Of a DNA stretch of 64,000 bases, positions 8,245-15,875 are shown one piece after another; positions within the stretch are counted from its first letter, which is position 1; each line of letters opens with the position of its first letter. The position numbers were made by a program, and so were the translations under genes. Origin of the DNA: Nevskia sp. (GTDB taxonomy: Bacteria; Pseudomonadota; Gammaproteobacteria; Nevskiales; Nevskiaceae); the NCBI GenBank assembly GCA_023229645.1, contig JALNYU010000007.1, positions 135,934-199,933 on the forward strand, read 5' to 3'. A model generated the notes under the pieces. The model saw nothing but the letters and a program-made list of their open reading frames with translations. It ran no database searches and was not told the origin of the DNA.

Positions 8245-11018
8245 GCCGCCAGCGCCTCACTCAACTCATCCAGCATCCCGTTCAACTCGGTCCCGAACAG
8301 CTTGCGCGCGGTGATGACGCCACCCCAGGCACTGAAGGGCTGGTCCTTCATCAGGTCGGCCGGCGCGATCTCGACATTGGCGGCGAGGTAGTCCTTGATG
8401 GCTTTGAGCCAGTTCATCTGTTCCTCGTTGAAGTCGCGGCCGGCTTTTTTCTGGCGGCCGATCCACAGGTTGAATTTCTGCTCGACGCGCGCCGCGTAGG
8501 GCTCCAAGGTTTCGGCCTGCCCAGTAGCAAAGCGCACCAGCGAGATAATGTCGGTGAGCACTTTGTCGCTCGGCGCGCCGCGCACCAGCGTGGCCTGCAG
8601 GCGCTTGTACGCCTGCCACACGTCCGCCGTTTGCAGGTGGTGCGGCGGGTCGGTAAGCCGGGCGGCCAGTTCGCGGATCGCAGCATACGTCAGCCGGCGC
8701 TTTGGGAACGGCTGGCTATAGAGAATCTGCAGCGCGAGCAGCGCGTTCTTGTTCGCTTCGATGAACGCTTTGAACGAGGTGATGCGCTGCTCGGACTGTT
8801 TGAGGTCGAATCCGGCCTCACGCACTTCGTCGGTCGTCAGTTCGTCGATGACGATGTCGGCCTTCTTCTTGATCAGCTTGATCAGGTTGCGCAGCTCGGC
8901 CGAGTCCAGCGGCTGGCAGGCTTGATCTTTGAGGTCGTCCTCGACGGTCTTCACCTGTTCCGGCGTGGCGCTATCCGCCGCGTCTGCGCCGTGGCGGTTG
9001 ATCAGTTCGGCCTCGATGCTGTCGGGGCTGATGGACGTGAGCAGCCGCGCGGCGAGCGTCCTCAGCGTGGCGCCCTGGGCAGCTTGCGCAACGCGGCTGC
9101 GGTCTTCGTCATCAATCTGCCGATCCAGCGTGGCGAGGCGGCCGGCAAGGCTAGAGATGGCGTCGGCATCACGCCGGCCCTGGGCGATCTGGTCAATGAG
9201 CCTGTCGAAGGGGACGTTGCGCCTGCGCTCCAGCGGCTGGGAGACGGTCTTCCTGCTTTCGGTGACGCCGACGGCATCGATCAGCACGAAGCGGGTCTTG
9301 GTCTGCGCGTCGGGCGTCACCTGCCTCAGATCGGCGTCACTGATCGTGCGCACGCCGCGGCCCTTCATCTGCTCGTAGTAGCCCTCGGACTTCACGTCGC
9401 GCATGAAGATGATGCACTCGACGGGCTTGATGTCGGTGCCGGTGGCGATCATATCCACGGTGACGGCGATGCGCGGGAACGGGTCGACCTGGAAGGCGGC
9501 GATCAGCGCCTTGGGCTTCTCGCTGGTCCGGTAGGTGATTTTCTGCGCGAACTCGTTGCCCTGGCCGAAAACCTGCCGGACCAGCGTGACGATTTCTTCG
9601 GCGTGGTTATCGTCCTTGGCAAAGATCAGGGTCTTGGGCACCCACTCGCCGGTGCGGCCGGGGAAGAGGTCGGTGAAGAGTCGGTCTCGAAAGCATTGCA
9701 GAACGGTCCGAATCTGATTGGGCGCGACGACGGAGCGATCCAGCTCCTGCCGCGCGTAAGGCAGGCTCTCGTCAAGTTGCTTGTAGCGCAAGGCTCTCGT
9801 GCGTCGATCGCGGTGCGGGATGTGGTAGCCGGCCTGCACGATGCTGCCTTCCTCCGACACACGCGTCTTGATCCGAAAGACCTCAAAGCCGACGTTGACG
9901 CCGTCCACAACCGATTGCTCGTAGGGATATTCGGCAACAAGGTTCTGGAAGAAGTATCCGAGCGTATGCGCCGTCGGCGTGGCTGTGAGCCCGATAATGT
10001 GCGCGTCGAAGTACTCGACGGCCTGCCGCCACAGCCCATAGATCGACCGGTGACACTCATCTATCACGATGAGGTCGAAAGTCTCGATCGGAATGGTGGC
10101 GTTGTAGGTGACAGGCCGCAGTTCGCCGTCGTCGCTTTCCCAGGTTTCGAAGGCGGAAGCCTCCTCGTCTGCTTCGACCAGTTCCTGGCCGCGCAGCATC
10201 GCGTAGAGGCGCTGAATGGTGGTGATAACGACCTTGGCATCCGGATCGATAGGATTGCCGTGCAGGTGCTGGACGATGTAGGTCTGCGTGAACTTGCGGC
10301 CGGAACCCGGCGGATCAAAGTTCTGGTACTCCTTCAGTGTTTGGTCGCCGAGGTTGTTGCGATCGACCAGGAACAGAATGCGCTTGGCGTTGGCGTGCTT
10401 GAGCAAGCGCCAACTGAAAGTACAGGCGGTGAAGGTCTTGCCGGCGCCGGTGGCCATCTGGATCAGCGAGCGCTGGTGATCCTGCGCCAGCGAAGCTTCG
10501 AGGCCGGTGATGGCTTCAATCTGGCAGTCACGCAGGCCGGCCCCGTCGATATCCGGATCCAGCGGCGGCAGGCGCCGGAGGCGGCTGCGCAGCGTGTCGC
10601 CCTCTTTCAGCCAGCGATGCAGGGTCTGCGGCTGGTGAAAGGCAAAGATGCGCCGGGAGCGCGGCTTGGGGTCGCGCGTGTCGCAGAAATAGGTCTCGTC
10701 GCCGGTGGACTCGTAGTCGAAGCGGAGGCGGTCATCCCAACGCGCGAGGTGCTCCGGTAGCTTCACCATGTACTTCTTGGCTTGTTCGGCGATACCGCTG
10801 AGCGTGACGCCGGCCTTCTTGGCCTCGATGACGCCAGCAGCCTTGCCACCGACGAACAGCAAGTAGTCGCACGGTCCATTGGGCAGGACAAACTCGCGTA
10901 CGGCCACGCCTTCGGCAGCGTTGCGGTTGAAGGCGGCCATGTGCTGGATCACCCAGCCCGCCGCGGAGAGCAGGCCATCGATTGATTCACGAGCGAGTTC
11001 TTCAGGTGTCAATGACAT
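8241..11018 (-). CDS. hsdR: Type I restriction enzyme, endonuclease/translocase subunit
   Basis: The restriction subunit, 925 residues from the chosen start. An N-terminal nuclease fold shows D51, E65 and K67 in the PD-(D/E)xK pattern (CDYLLFVGG, then VIEAKK). A superfamily-2 helicase motor follows, with Walker A ATGAGKT at ~189-195, DECH at ~320-323 and GLTATP soon after. The C-terminal part resembles the EcoEI-type HsdR C-terminal domain. The frame stays open to 11348, but the extra 110 residues look unlike protein, so I start at the ATG at 11018 (MSLTPEELAR); MKLTVF at 11099 is an alternative. It is first in the operon and its stop overlaps hsdS. Confidence 0.93.
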   Translation of the reverse strand: MSLTPEELARESIDGLLSAAGWVIQHMAAFNRNAAEGVAVREFVLPNGPCDYLLFVGGKAAGVIEAKKAGVTLSGIAEQAKKYMVKLPEHLARWDDRLRFDYESTGDETYFCDTRDPKPRSRRIFAFHQPQTLHRWLKEGDTLRSRLRRLPPLDPDIDGAGLRDCQIEAITGLEASLAQDHQRSLIQMATGAGKTFTACTFSWRLLKHANAKRILFLVDRNNLGDQTLKEYQNFDPPGSGRKFTQTYIVQHLHGNPIDPDAKVVITTIQRLYAMLRGQELVEADEEASAFETWESDDGELRPVTYNATIPIETFDLIVIDECHRSIYGLWRQAVEYFDAHIIGLTATPTAHTLGYFFQNLVAEYPYEQSVVDGVNVGFEVFRIKTRVSEEGSIVQAGYHIPHRDRRTRALRYKQLDESLPYARQELDRSVVAPNQIRTVLQCFRDRLFTDLFPGRTGEWVPKTLIFAKDDNHAEEIVTLVRQVFGQGNEFAQKITYRTSEKPKALIAAFQVDPFPRIAVTVDMIATGTDIKPVECIIFMRDVKSEGYYEQMKGRGVRTISDADLRQVTPDAQTKTRFVLIDAVGVTESRKTVSQPLERRRNVPFDRLIDQIAQGRRDADAISSLAGRLATLDRQIDDEDRSRVAQAAQGATLRTLAARLLTSISPDSIEAELINRHGADAADSATPEQVKTVEDDLKDQACQPLDSAELRNLIKLIKKKADIVIDELTTDEVREAGFDLKQSEQRITSFKAFIEANKNALLALQILYSQPFPKRRLTYAAIRELAARLTDPPHHLQTADVWQAYKRLQATLVRGAPSDKVLTDIISLVRFATGQAETLEPYAARVEQKFNLWIGRQKKAGRDFNEEQMNWLKAIKDYLAANVEIAPADLMKDQPFSAWGGVITARKLFGTELNGMLDELSEALAA

Positions 11019-11975
11019 CCGACGAGCACCAGTCCTTGTATTCCCGTCACTTTCTAGGATCTCCCCCGGGCCTGTTTTTTCAAACACCGTTAGCTTCATC
11101 GCTATGGTACGCATTGCTGCTAGCGGACGGCGATGAGGAATCCGAATTGCGTATGCGCCAGATCGCCCTTCACCACACAGTACGCACGTTAGCGCCCTTT
11201 CAAAAATAGCAGCACGCCGGATAGTCGCTGACCAGCATTCGACTTCCTTTGCGCGGTTCGCCCGATCGGTTGGCGTGTGGATGCGGCCGCGTTCGCTGGC
11301 TTTTGAAGAGCCGGGTCCGGGCGGATCTATCGGCAGAGACACAATCAACGCGCGATAGCGTTATGCCCAACATGGCCCGAGAATAGCGCCCAGCTCATCA
11401 GTCTCAGGCGGCCCGATCAAGCCCCCGTGCCTCGGCCACGATGGATGCAAACGCGACAACTCGGCCGCGCCATTGACGCCCGCCTTCGCTAACCCAAGAA
11501 AAGCGCGTATTCGCGATACGCGCCGACTTCGAGTACTCGACGAGACGAACGCCTTTGTCACGCTTGGCTCGAGCTTCTCCAAGGTTGGAGATGCCTTGCG
11601 CCATGTATGCGGCGATGGCATCACGCTGAGTACGGATCAGCATCAACTCGGGTACGACCGAATCCCTACGCAGGCCCCGCTTTACGCCAGAACGCTCACT
11701 CGTTTTGCAGCGCTGGCGGCGCGGTCGAGCAGCCACCCTGCCCCGCCAAAGCAAAGTTGAACCCGGTGCGGATGTTCGCGTTCCGGACCGCGAGGCGTGG
11801 GCGTGGATGCGCCCCGATCTTCAGCGCTCGAGCATGCGGATGGCGTTCACATTCGTCCCTGATGGCGTTGCTCGACTTAACCGTGGGGACGATCGTGTTC
11901 GGTCGGACTACTAACGTTCAGCGGGCACAGCGCGGTAGCGCAACGACCACCACGCCTCGACGATCCTTCCAACTG
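11019..11975. other. Gene-poor stretch between hsdR and tRNA-Ser
   Basis: About 950 bp with only short frames. The best is 11404-11754 on the minus strand (116 codons, containing MLIRTQRDAIAAYMAQGISN), which I do not recognise and which could be a decayed gene. No integrase, transposase or direct copy of the tRNA 3' end was seen here. The hsdR promoter should lie in this stretch, but no confident -35/-10 pair was found. Confidence 0.4.
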
Positions 11976-12004
11976 ACCCGTCAAGCCCCATCACGTTGAC
12001 GGGT
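11976..12004. repeat. Strong inverted repeat downstream of tRNA-Ser
   Basis: ACCCGTCAA, an 11-nt loop, then TTGACGGGT: a perfect 9-bp stem 52 nt beyond the tRNA 3' end. There is no T-run after it on either strand, so it is not a textbook terminator; it could be an RNA-processing hairpin or an element end. A smaller AACTT/AAGTT hairpin followed by TTT lies between it and the tRNA and is the better terminator candidate. Confidence 0.5.
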
Positions 12005-12055
12005 TTGAACATGGGTGCGAGATCAAAACTTTTTCAAGTTCTTGCTTTATATGAA

Positions 12056-12145
<90 letters not shown>

Positions 12146-12517
12146 GCGAATTGACGTTTGAGCTTACCGGCATACTCTTAAGCCGGCAGGTGGTCGAAAC
12201 CGTCGGCAAACAAGAATTCAAGCGTCAGTCCGGCTATTCTAGCAATGCATTACTAAAGCAGCCATATAAATGTTTGGGCTGGGTTTTAAATAGCGAGGGT
12301 GCCAGGGGATTAAGGCGGCCGATCAAGCGCCTGCGATACGGCTAGGTTAAAGTAATAAACGGTTGTTTTATTTGTTTTTATTAACCACTTAGACCGGGCC
12401 AAGGATCCCGGCTGCTAGCACTAATTCCCAGCCCACCGCGCTTGGCGCCATCGGGCTGATACGCGCACCGCTGCGGTTTCCTGCGCATTCGCGGGAGCCT
12501 GCCGCCGTCTACGCACG
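12146..12517. other. Intergenic, tRNA-Ser to mltF
   Basis: About 370 bp. The stretch 12320-12390 is AT-rich (rich in TTTATTTG/TTTTTATTAA) and is the likeliest place for the mltF promoter; no convincing -35/-10 pair was singled out. The tRNA promoter should lie just right of 12146. No gene seen. Confidence 0.4.
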
Positions 12518-12553
12518 ATGAGGAGATACGATGCCGCCGCGAGTCGCTACACG

Positions 12554-14017
12554 ATGACGGTCTTCCCGCGCCCCAAGCGAAAATTGCACGCGCTGCTGGT
12601 GCTCGCGCTGATTGCCGCGCTTGTGACGTGTTCACCACGGCCGTCGGCGTTGAGCCGCGTGCACCGCAGCGGGGTTTTGCGCGTCGCAACCATCAATAGC
12701 GCGACCACATGCTACGAAGGCGCCAGCGGCGTCACCGGCTACGAATGCGATTTGCTGCAAGGCTTGGCGAAGCGCTTGCACGCGAGGCTGGAGTTGCACT
12801 TTGTCGCCTCCAGTGCGCTCGCGCTGGCCGAGTTGTCGCAAGGCAGTGTTGACCTTGCCGCAGCCGGGCTTAACGTCACGCCAACGCGCACGCAAATCGT
12901 GCGCTTTACCCAACCGGTGCAATCGGTACAACTGCAGCTGGTTTTTCGCGGCGATCAAACACGCCCGGCTGATCTCAGCGAATTGCGCGGCACGCTCGCC
13001 GTACCGGCCAATAGCCCGATGGCGGATGCGCTCACGCAGATGCGCAGTCACTATCCGCTACTGCAGTGGGAAGAACGCGAAGAAGAAAGCGCCGAAGATT
13101 TGCTGAACCAAGTCGCCAGCGGCGATCTCGACTACACCGTCGCCAACTCGGATCTGATCGCAATCGACCAACATTACGCGCCGCAACTGCGGGTTGCGTT
13201 TGATCTTTCCGACAATCAAGACATCGCCTGGGCCTTGCCGCTGGACGACGACGACACGCTATTCAAAGCCGTACAAAATTATCTGCAGCGGCTTGGGCAA
13301 GCTGAACTAGACCGCCTCCGCGACCAATATTTTGGCCACGTGAACCCAGGCGATTATCAGGGTGTTGTGCGTTTTCTCAGCGATGTTCAAAAGCTGCTAC
13401 CACGGTACCGGGCGCAGTTCGAAAAAGCAGCGACGCGCTATCAACTCGACTGGCGCTTACTTGCGGCAATCGGCTATCAAGAATCACATTGGGACCCAGA
13501 CGCGATCAGCCCGACCGGCGTCCGCGGCATCATGATGCTGACGTTCGAAACTGCACAGCGCATGGCGATCAGCGATCGCGAAGACCCGGCACAGAGCATC
13601 GCCGGCGGCGCACGTTATTTCCGTGAAGTGCGGCAACAACTCCCTGAGACGATCGACGAACCGGATCGCACTTGGATGGCACTCGCCGCCTATAACCAAG
13701 GCCTTGGCCATGTGCTCGACGCGCGCATCCTCGCCGAGAAAAACGGCGGCGATCCGAATCGCTGGATTGACGTCCGCGATGCGCTGCCGCTGCTTACCCG
13801 CCAGCGTTGGTACAGCCAAACCCGGTACGGCTACGCGCGCGGTCGGGAAGCGGTAATTTTCGTCGCCAACATTCGTAGCTATTACGACCTGCTGACCTGG
13901 ATGTCGGGAGGCAAGCCCGGCCTACAAAATCAGCCCGACGAAGCCGCGCTACCGCCCAGCCCGATCAAACCCGCAAGCGCGCCACAACCCGTCCCTGCTG
14001 CAGGTGCTCAGAAATAA
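12554..14017 (+). CDS. mltF: Membrane-bound lytic murein transglycosylase F
   Basis: About 487 residues that match MltF throughout. An N-terminal basic-hydrophobic signal (PKRKLHALLVLALIAALVTC) ends in a cysteine, so a lipoprotein is likely although Thr at -1 is atypical. Residues ~45-270 form a periplasmic solute-binding-like regulatory domain (SGVLRVATI, LDYTVANSD). Residues ~285-450 form the lysozyme-like SLT domain, with the catalytic Glu in AAIGYQESHWDP and the motif AYNQGLGHVLDAR. It cleaves peptidoglycan glycan strands to give 1,6-anhydromuropeptides. The frame also has an ATG at 12518; neither ATG has a strong ribosome-binding site, and 12554 gives a signal of normal length. Confidence 0.9.
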   Translation: MTVFPRPKRKLHALLVLALIAALVTCSPRPSALSRVHRSGVLRVATINSATTCYEGASGVTGYECDLLQGLAKRLHARLELHFVASSALALAELSQGSVDLAAAGLNVTPTRTQIVRFTQPVQSVQLQLVFRGDQTRPADLSELRGTLAVPANSPMADALTQMRSHYPLLQWEEREEESAEDLLNQVASGDLDYTVANSDLIAIDQHYAPQLRVAFDLSDNQDIAWALPLDDDDTLFKAVQNYLQRLGQAELDRLRDQYFGHVNPGDYQGVVRFLSDVQKLLPRYRAQFEKAATRYQLDWRLLAAIGYQESHWDPDAISPTGVRGIMMLTFETAQRMAISDREDPAQSIAGGARYFREVRQQLPETIDEPDRTWMALAAYNQGLGHVLDARILAEKNGGDPNRWIDVRDALPLLTRQRWYSQTRYGYARGREAVIFVANIRSYYDLLTWMSGGKPGLQNQPDEAALPPSPIKPASAPQPVPAAGAQK

Positions 14018-14279
14018 TTTCGTCGATATCGCCTTCGCTCTCATAGCGATACCAAACGCCTTCCGGGTAGACGACCAGTACTGGCCCGAGTTGGCAGCGG
14101 TCTAGGCAGCCGGCCTGATTGACGCGAGCCCGGCCGACGCCGGTCAAGCCCAGCTTTTTAACCCGGTCTTTGCAATAGTCGCGCAGCTTTTGGGCGCCGT
14201 GATCGTTACACGATTCGCGGCCATCTTCGCGCTGGTTGCAACAGAAAAAAACGTGGTGCTGATAGTAGTTTTCGCTCAT
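13965..14279 (-). CDS. Thioredoxin-like [2Fe-2S] ferredoxin domain protein
   Basis: A 104-residue soluble protein of the (2Fe-2S) ferredoxin-like family with a thioredoxin fold, related to the Shethna-type and NuoE-like proteins. The cysteine pattern is C13-C14, then C24 and C36, then C58 and C62 (AGCLDRCQLGP); the last pair with upstream cysteines is expected to hold the cluster. VVYPEGVWYRYESEGDIDEI is typical of the family. Its ATG overlaps the stop of the DUF481 gene (ATGA), so the two are co-translated. Its 3' end overlaps mltF tail-to-tail by ~50 nt. The electron partner is unknown. Confidence 0.85.
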   Translation of the reverse strand: MSENYYQHHVFFCCNQREDGRESCNDHGAQKLRDYCKDRVKKLGLTGVGRARVNQAGCLDRCQLGPVLVVYPEGVWYRYESEGDIDEIISEHLQQGRVVARLRV

Positions 14280-15037
14280 TTTTTGCCAAAGCCGTAGCCG
14301 AGGTTCACGGTCGCGATCTGATCAAGATGGCGCGTTCCGTCAGGAACCTTGGTGTTATAGCGGAATTCGTAGGCGATCACGGTATACAGGCTGCCGACGA
14401 TTGTCAGCTTCAATTCGCTGATCGGGTTGATATAGGTGTTATTGCTCGCAATTTCTGTCCGTAGCGTTTGCGAGAACTGGCTGGTTTCGGTGATCTTCCA
14501 GAGATACTTGCCACCGACGGTGTAAATCGAGCGGAAGTCAAAATCAGGCTCGTCTTGCGCGCGTGTGCGGTTGGCACCGACACCGATCTCGACATCCAGT
14601 GCGTGGTTGGCCGTCACCAATACGTGGCGGCCGTAACCGGTGGTCAGCGCGTAGCGTTCCGCAACACCGCCGAAGCGGTCATTGTCGTAGGCGGCATTGC
14701 CGAACAGGTATGAGCGGCGACCCAGTCGGTAGTTGAGCTTATTGGCCAGCGAGTAGCGTTCGTCAGTGGTCGTGCTGTCTTGGCTGCCGCGCAGTAAAAA
14801 TGCCGAAACGGCATTGCTCCAGATTTCGCCGCGGTATTCCAGGCCGGCCTTCACGTTCAAAGTGCTGGTATCGGAATTACCGCGCGTTTGCACATAGCCT
14901 AAAGACAGCTCGCCGATCCACGGTGTCGGGGTGGCAGGCGGAGGCAGGCCCTGAAAAATCTCTTCAGCTGAAGCGGGTGCTATGGCGGTGACACAGGCGC
15001 TGACGAGTCCGATCAAGCATACGTTTCTTAAATGCAC
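14276..15037 (-). CDS. DUF481 family outer-membrane beta-barrel protein
   Basis: A 253-residue exported protein with a cleavable signal peptide (VCLIGLVSACVTAIAPASA, cleaved near EEIFQG). The rest is alternating aromatic/polar beta-strand sequence typical of the DUF481 (YdiY-like) salt-induced outer-membrane barrels: GELSLGYVQTRGNSDTSTLN at ~43-62 is the family's signature opening. It probably sits in the outer membrane; function unknown. It leads a two-gene unit with the ferredoxin-like gene. Family members often follow other housekeeping genes, so context says little. Confidence 0.85.
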   Translation of the reverse strand: MHLRNVCLIGLVSACVTAIAPASAEEIFQGLPPPATPTPWIGELSLGYVQTRGNSDTSTLNVKAGLEYRGEIWSNAVSAFLLRGSQDSTTTDERYSLANKLNYRLGRRSYLFGNAAYDNDRFGGVAERYALTTGYGRHVLVTANHALDVEIGVGANRTRAQDEPDFDFRSIYTVGGKYLWKITETSQFSQTLRTEIASNNTYINPISELKLTIVGSLYTVIAYEFRYNTKVPDGTRHLDQIATVNLGYGFGKK

Positions 15038-15276
15038 TATTCCGCTCCTATAGGCGAAATATTAGGACCCACTCGCCATCTAATGGTTGCATCGAGGTTT
15101 ATACGCAGGCTCTGCGCGGCCCAAATGGCGCGCGAGGCAATGGCAAAAACATCACTGCAGACAGTGATTTATCAGACCCCGCGGGTAGCGCCTAATAATC
15201 AGGTCGCCACCACACCGATGCGTTAAAACCGCGGCGCCGCAGGGCGTGCGTCCGGCGGCGCGATACCAACTAATAC

Positions 15277-15867
15277 CTAATACGTCGCTGCAGGCGCAGC
15301 GGCTTCGGCGGGCGGCGGCGCCAACAAGGCCGACTCGACGCGCAGCAGCACCAAATCGGCGAGTTCGTCTTGAATGTAGTTGCGCAGCCGCGCTTCCTCG
15401 GCTTCTTTCGGCAAAATTTGTGTCGCGCTAAAGCTGTAGTCTCGCGAAACCGTTTGCGTTTCGGGCGCGAGCAAGGTTTCGCCGCCATTTTTAATCAACT
15501 CGAACGTTACCCGCGTCAGCAGGCGATATTCGATCGCGCGACCGTCGGTGCCAATCGACAGCACCTGCCGCGCTTCTTGCAGATCCGACAATCGCAAGGT
15601 CACCCCCGCGTCTTCAGCCTTGGATTTCACCGCACCGCCGCTGCGGGTAATACGCGTCTGCAGCGCCGTCAGTAGCGGCGGCGCCGTAACTTGATACGGA
15701 TTGATCGCCTCAACGTAAACCGACTGCAACTGTGCCGGCAGCGGCCGGCTGCCAGCGAGGCGGAAACCGCAGCCGCCGAGCATGAGCATCACCGCCACCA
15801 CGCACAGGCCGCCAGCCTGGCGCCAATTGCCGACTCCACCCATGCGCTGCGTGATCCCCATTTTCAT
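15277..15867 (-). CDS. lptE: LPS-assembly lipoprotein LptE
   Basis: A 196-residue lipoprotein that plugs the LptD barrel and delivers LPS to the outer leaflet. The lipobox LGGC follows a hydrophobic stretch (LCVVAVMLML), and GCGFRLAGSRPLP directly after it is the family hallmark. The C-terminal alanine/proline-rich tail is disordered. It starts 8 nt after leuS, the conserved leuS-lptE pairing. In many gammaproteobacteria holA comes next; here a 240-bp gap and the DUF481 gene follow instead. Confidence 0.93.
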   Translation of the reverse strand: MKMGITQRMGGVGNWRQAGGLCVVAVMLMLGGCGFRLAGSRPLPAQLQSVYVEAINPYQVTAPPLLTALQTRITRSGGAVKSKAEDAGVTLRLSDLQEARQVLSIGTDGRAIEYRLLTRVTFELIKNGGETLLAPETQTVSRDYSFSATQILPKEAEEARLRNYIQDELADLVLLRVESALLAPPPAEAAAPAATY

Positions 15868-15875
15868 ACGCCCAC

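Noticed and set aside
8214..10760. 848-codon open frame on the plus strand
   Set aside because: It is the exact antisense of hsdR; its low-complexity, Arg/Gln/Val-rich composition shows it is a high-GC shadow of a conserved gene.
11019..11348. 110-residue N-terminal extension of HsdR
   Set aside because: Residues before MSLTPEEL look like translated non-coding DNA (poor hydrophobic pattern, no family match), although MKLTVF at 11099 remains possible.
11404..11754. 116-codon minus-strand frame upstream of hsdR
   Set aside because: No recognisable domain or good ribosome site; kept only as a possible decayed gene in the gap description.
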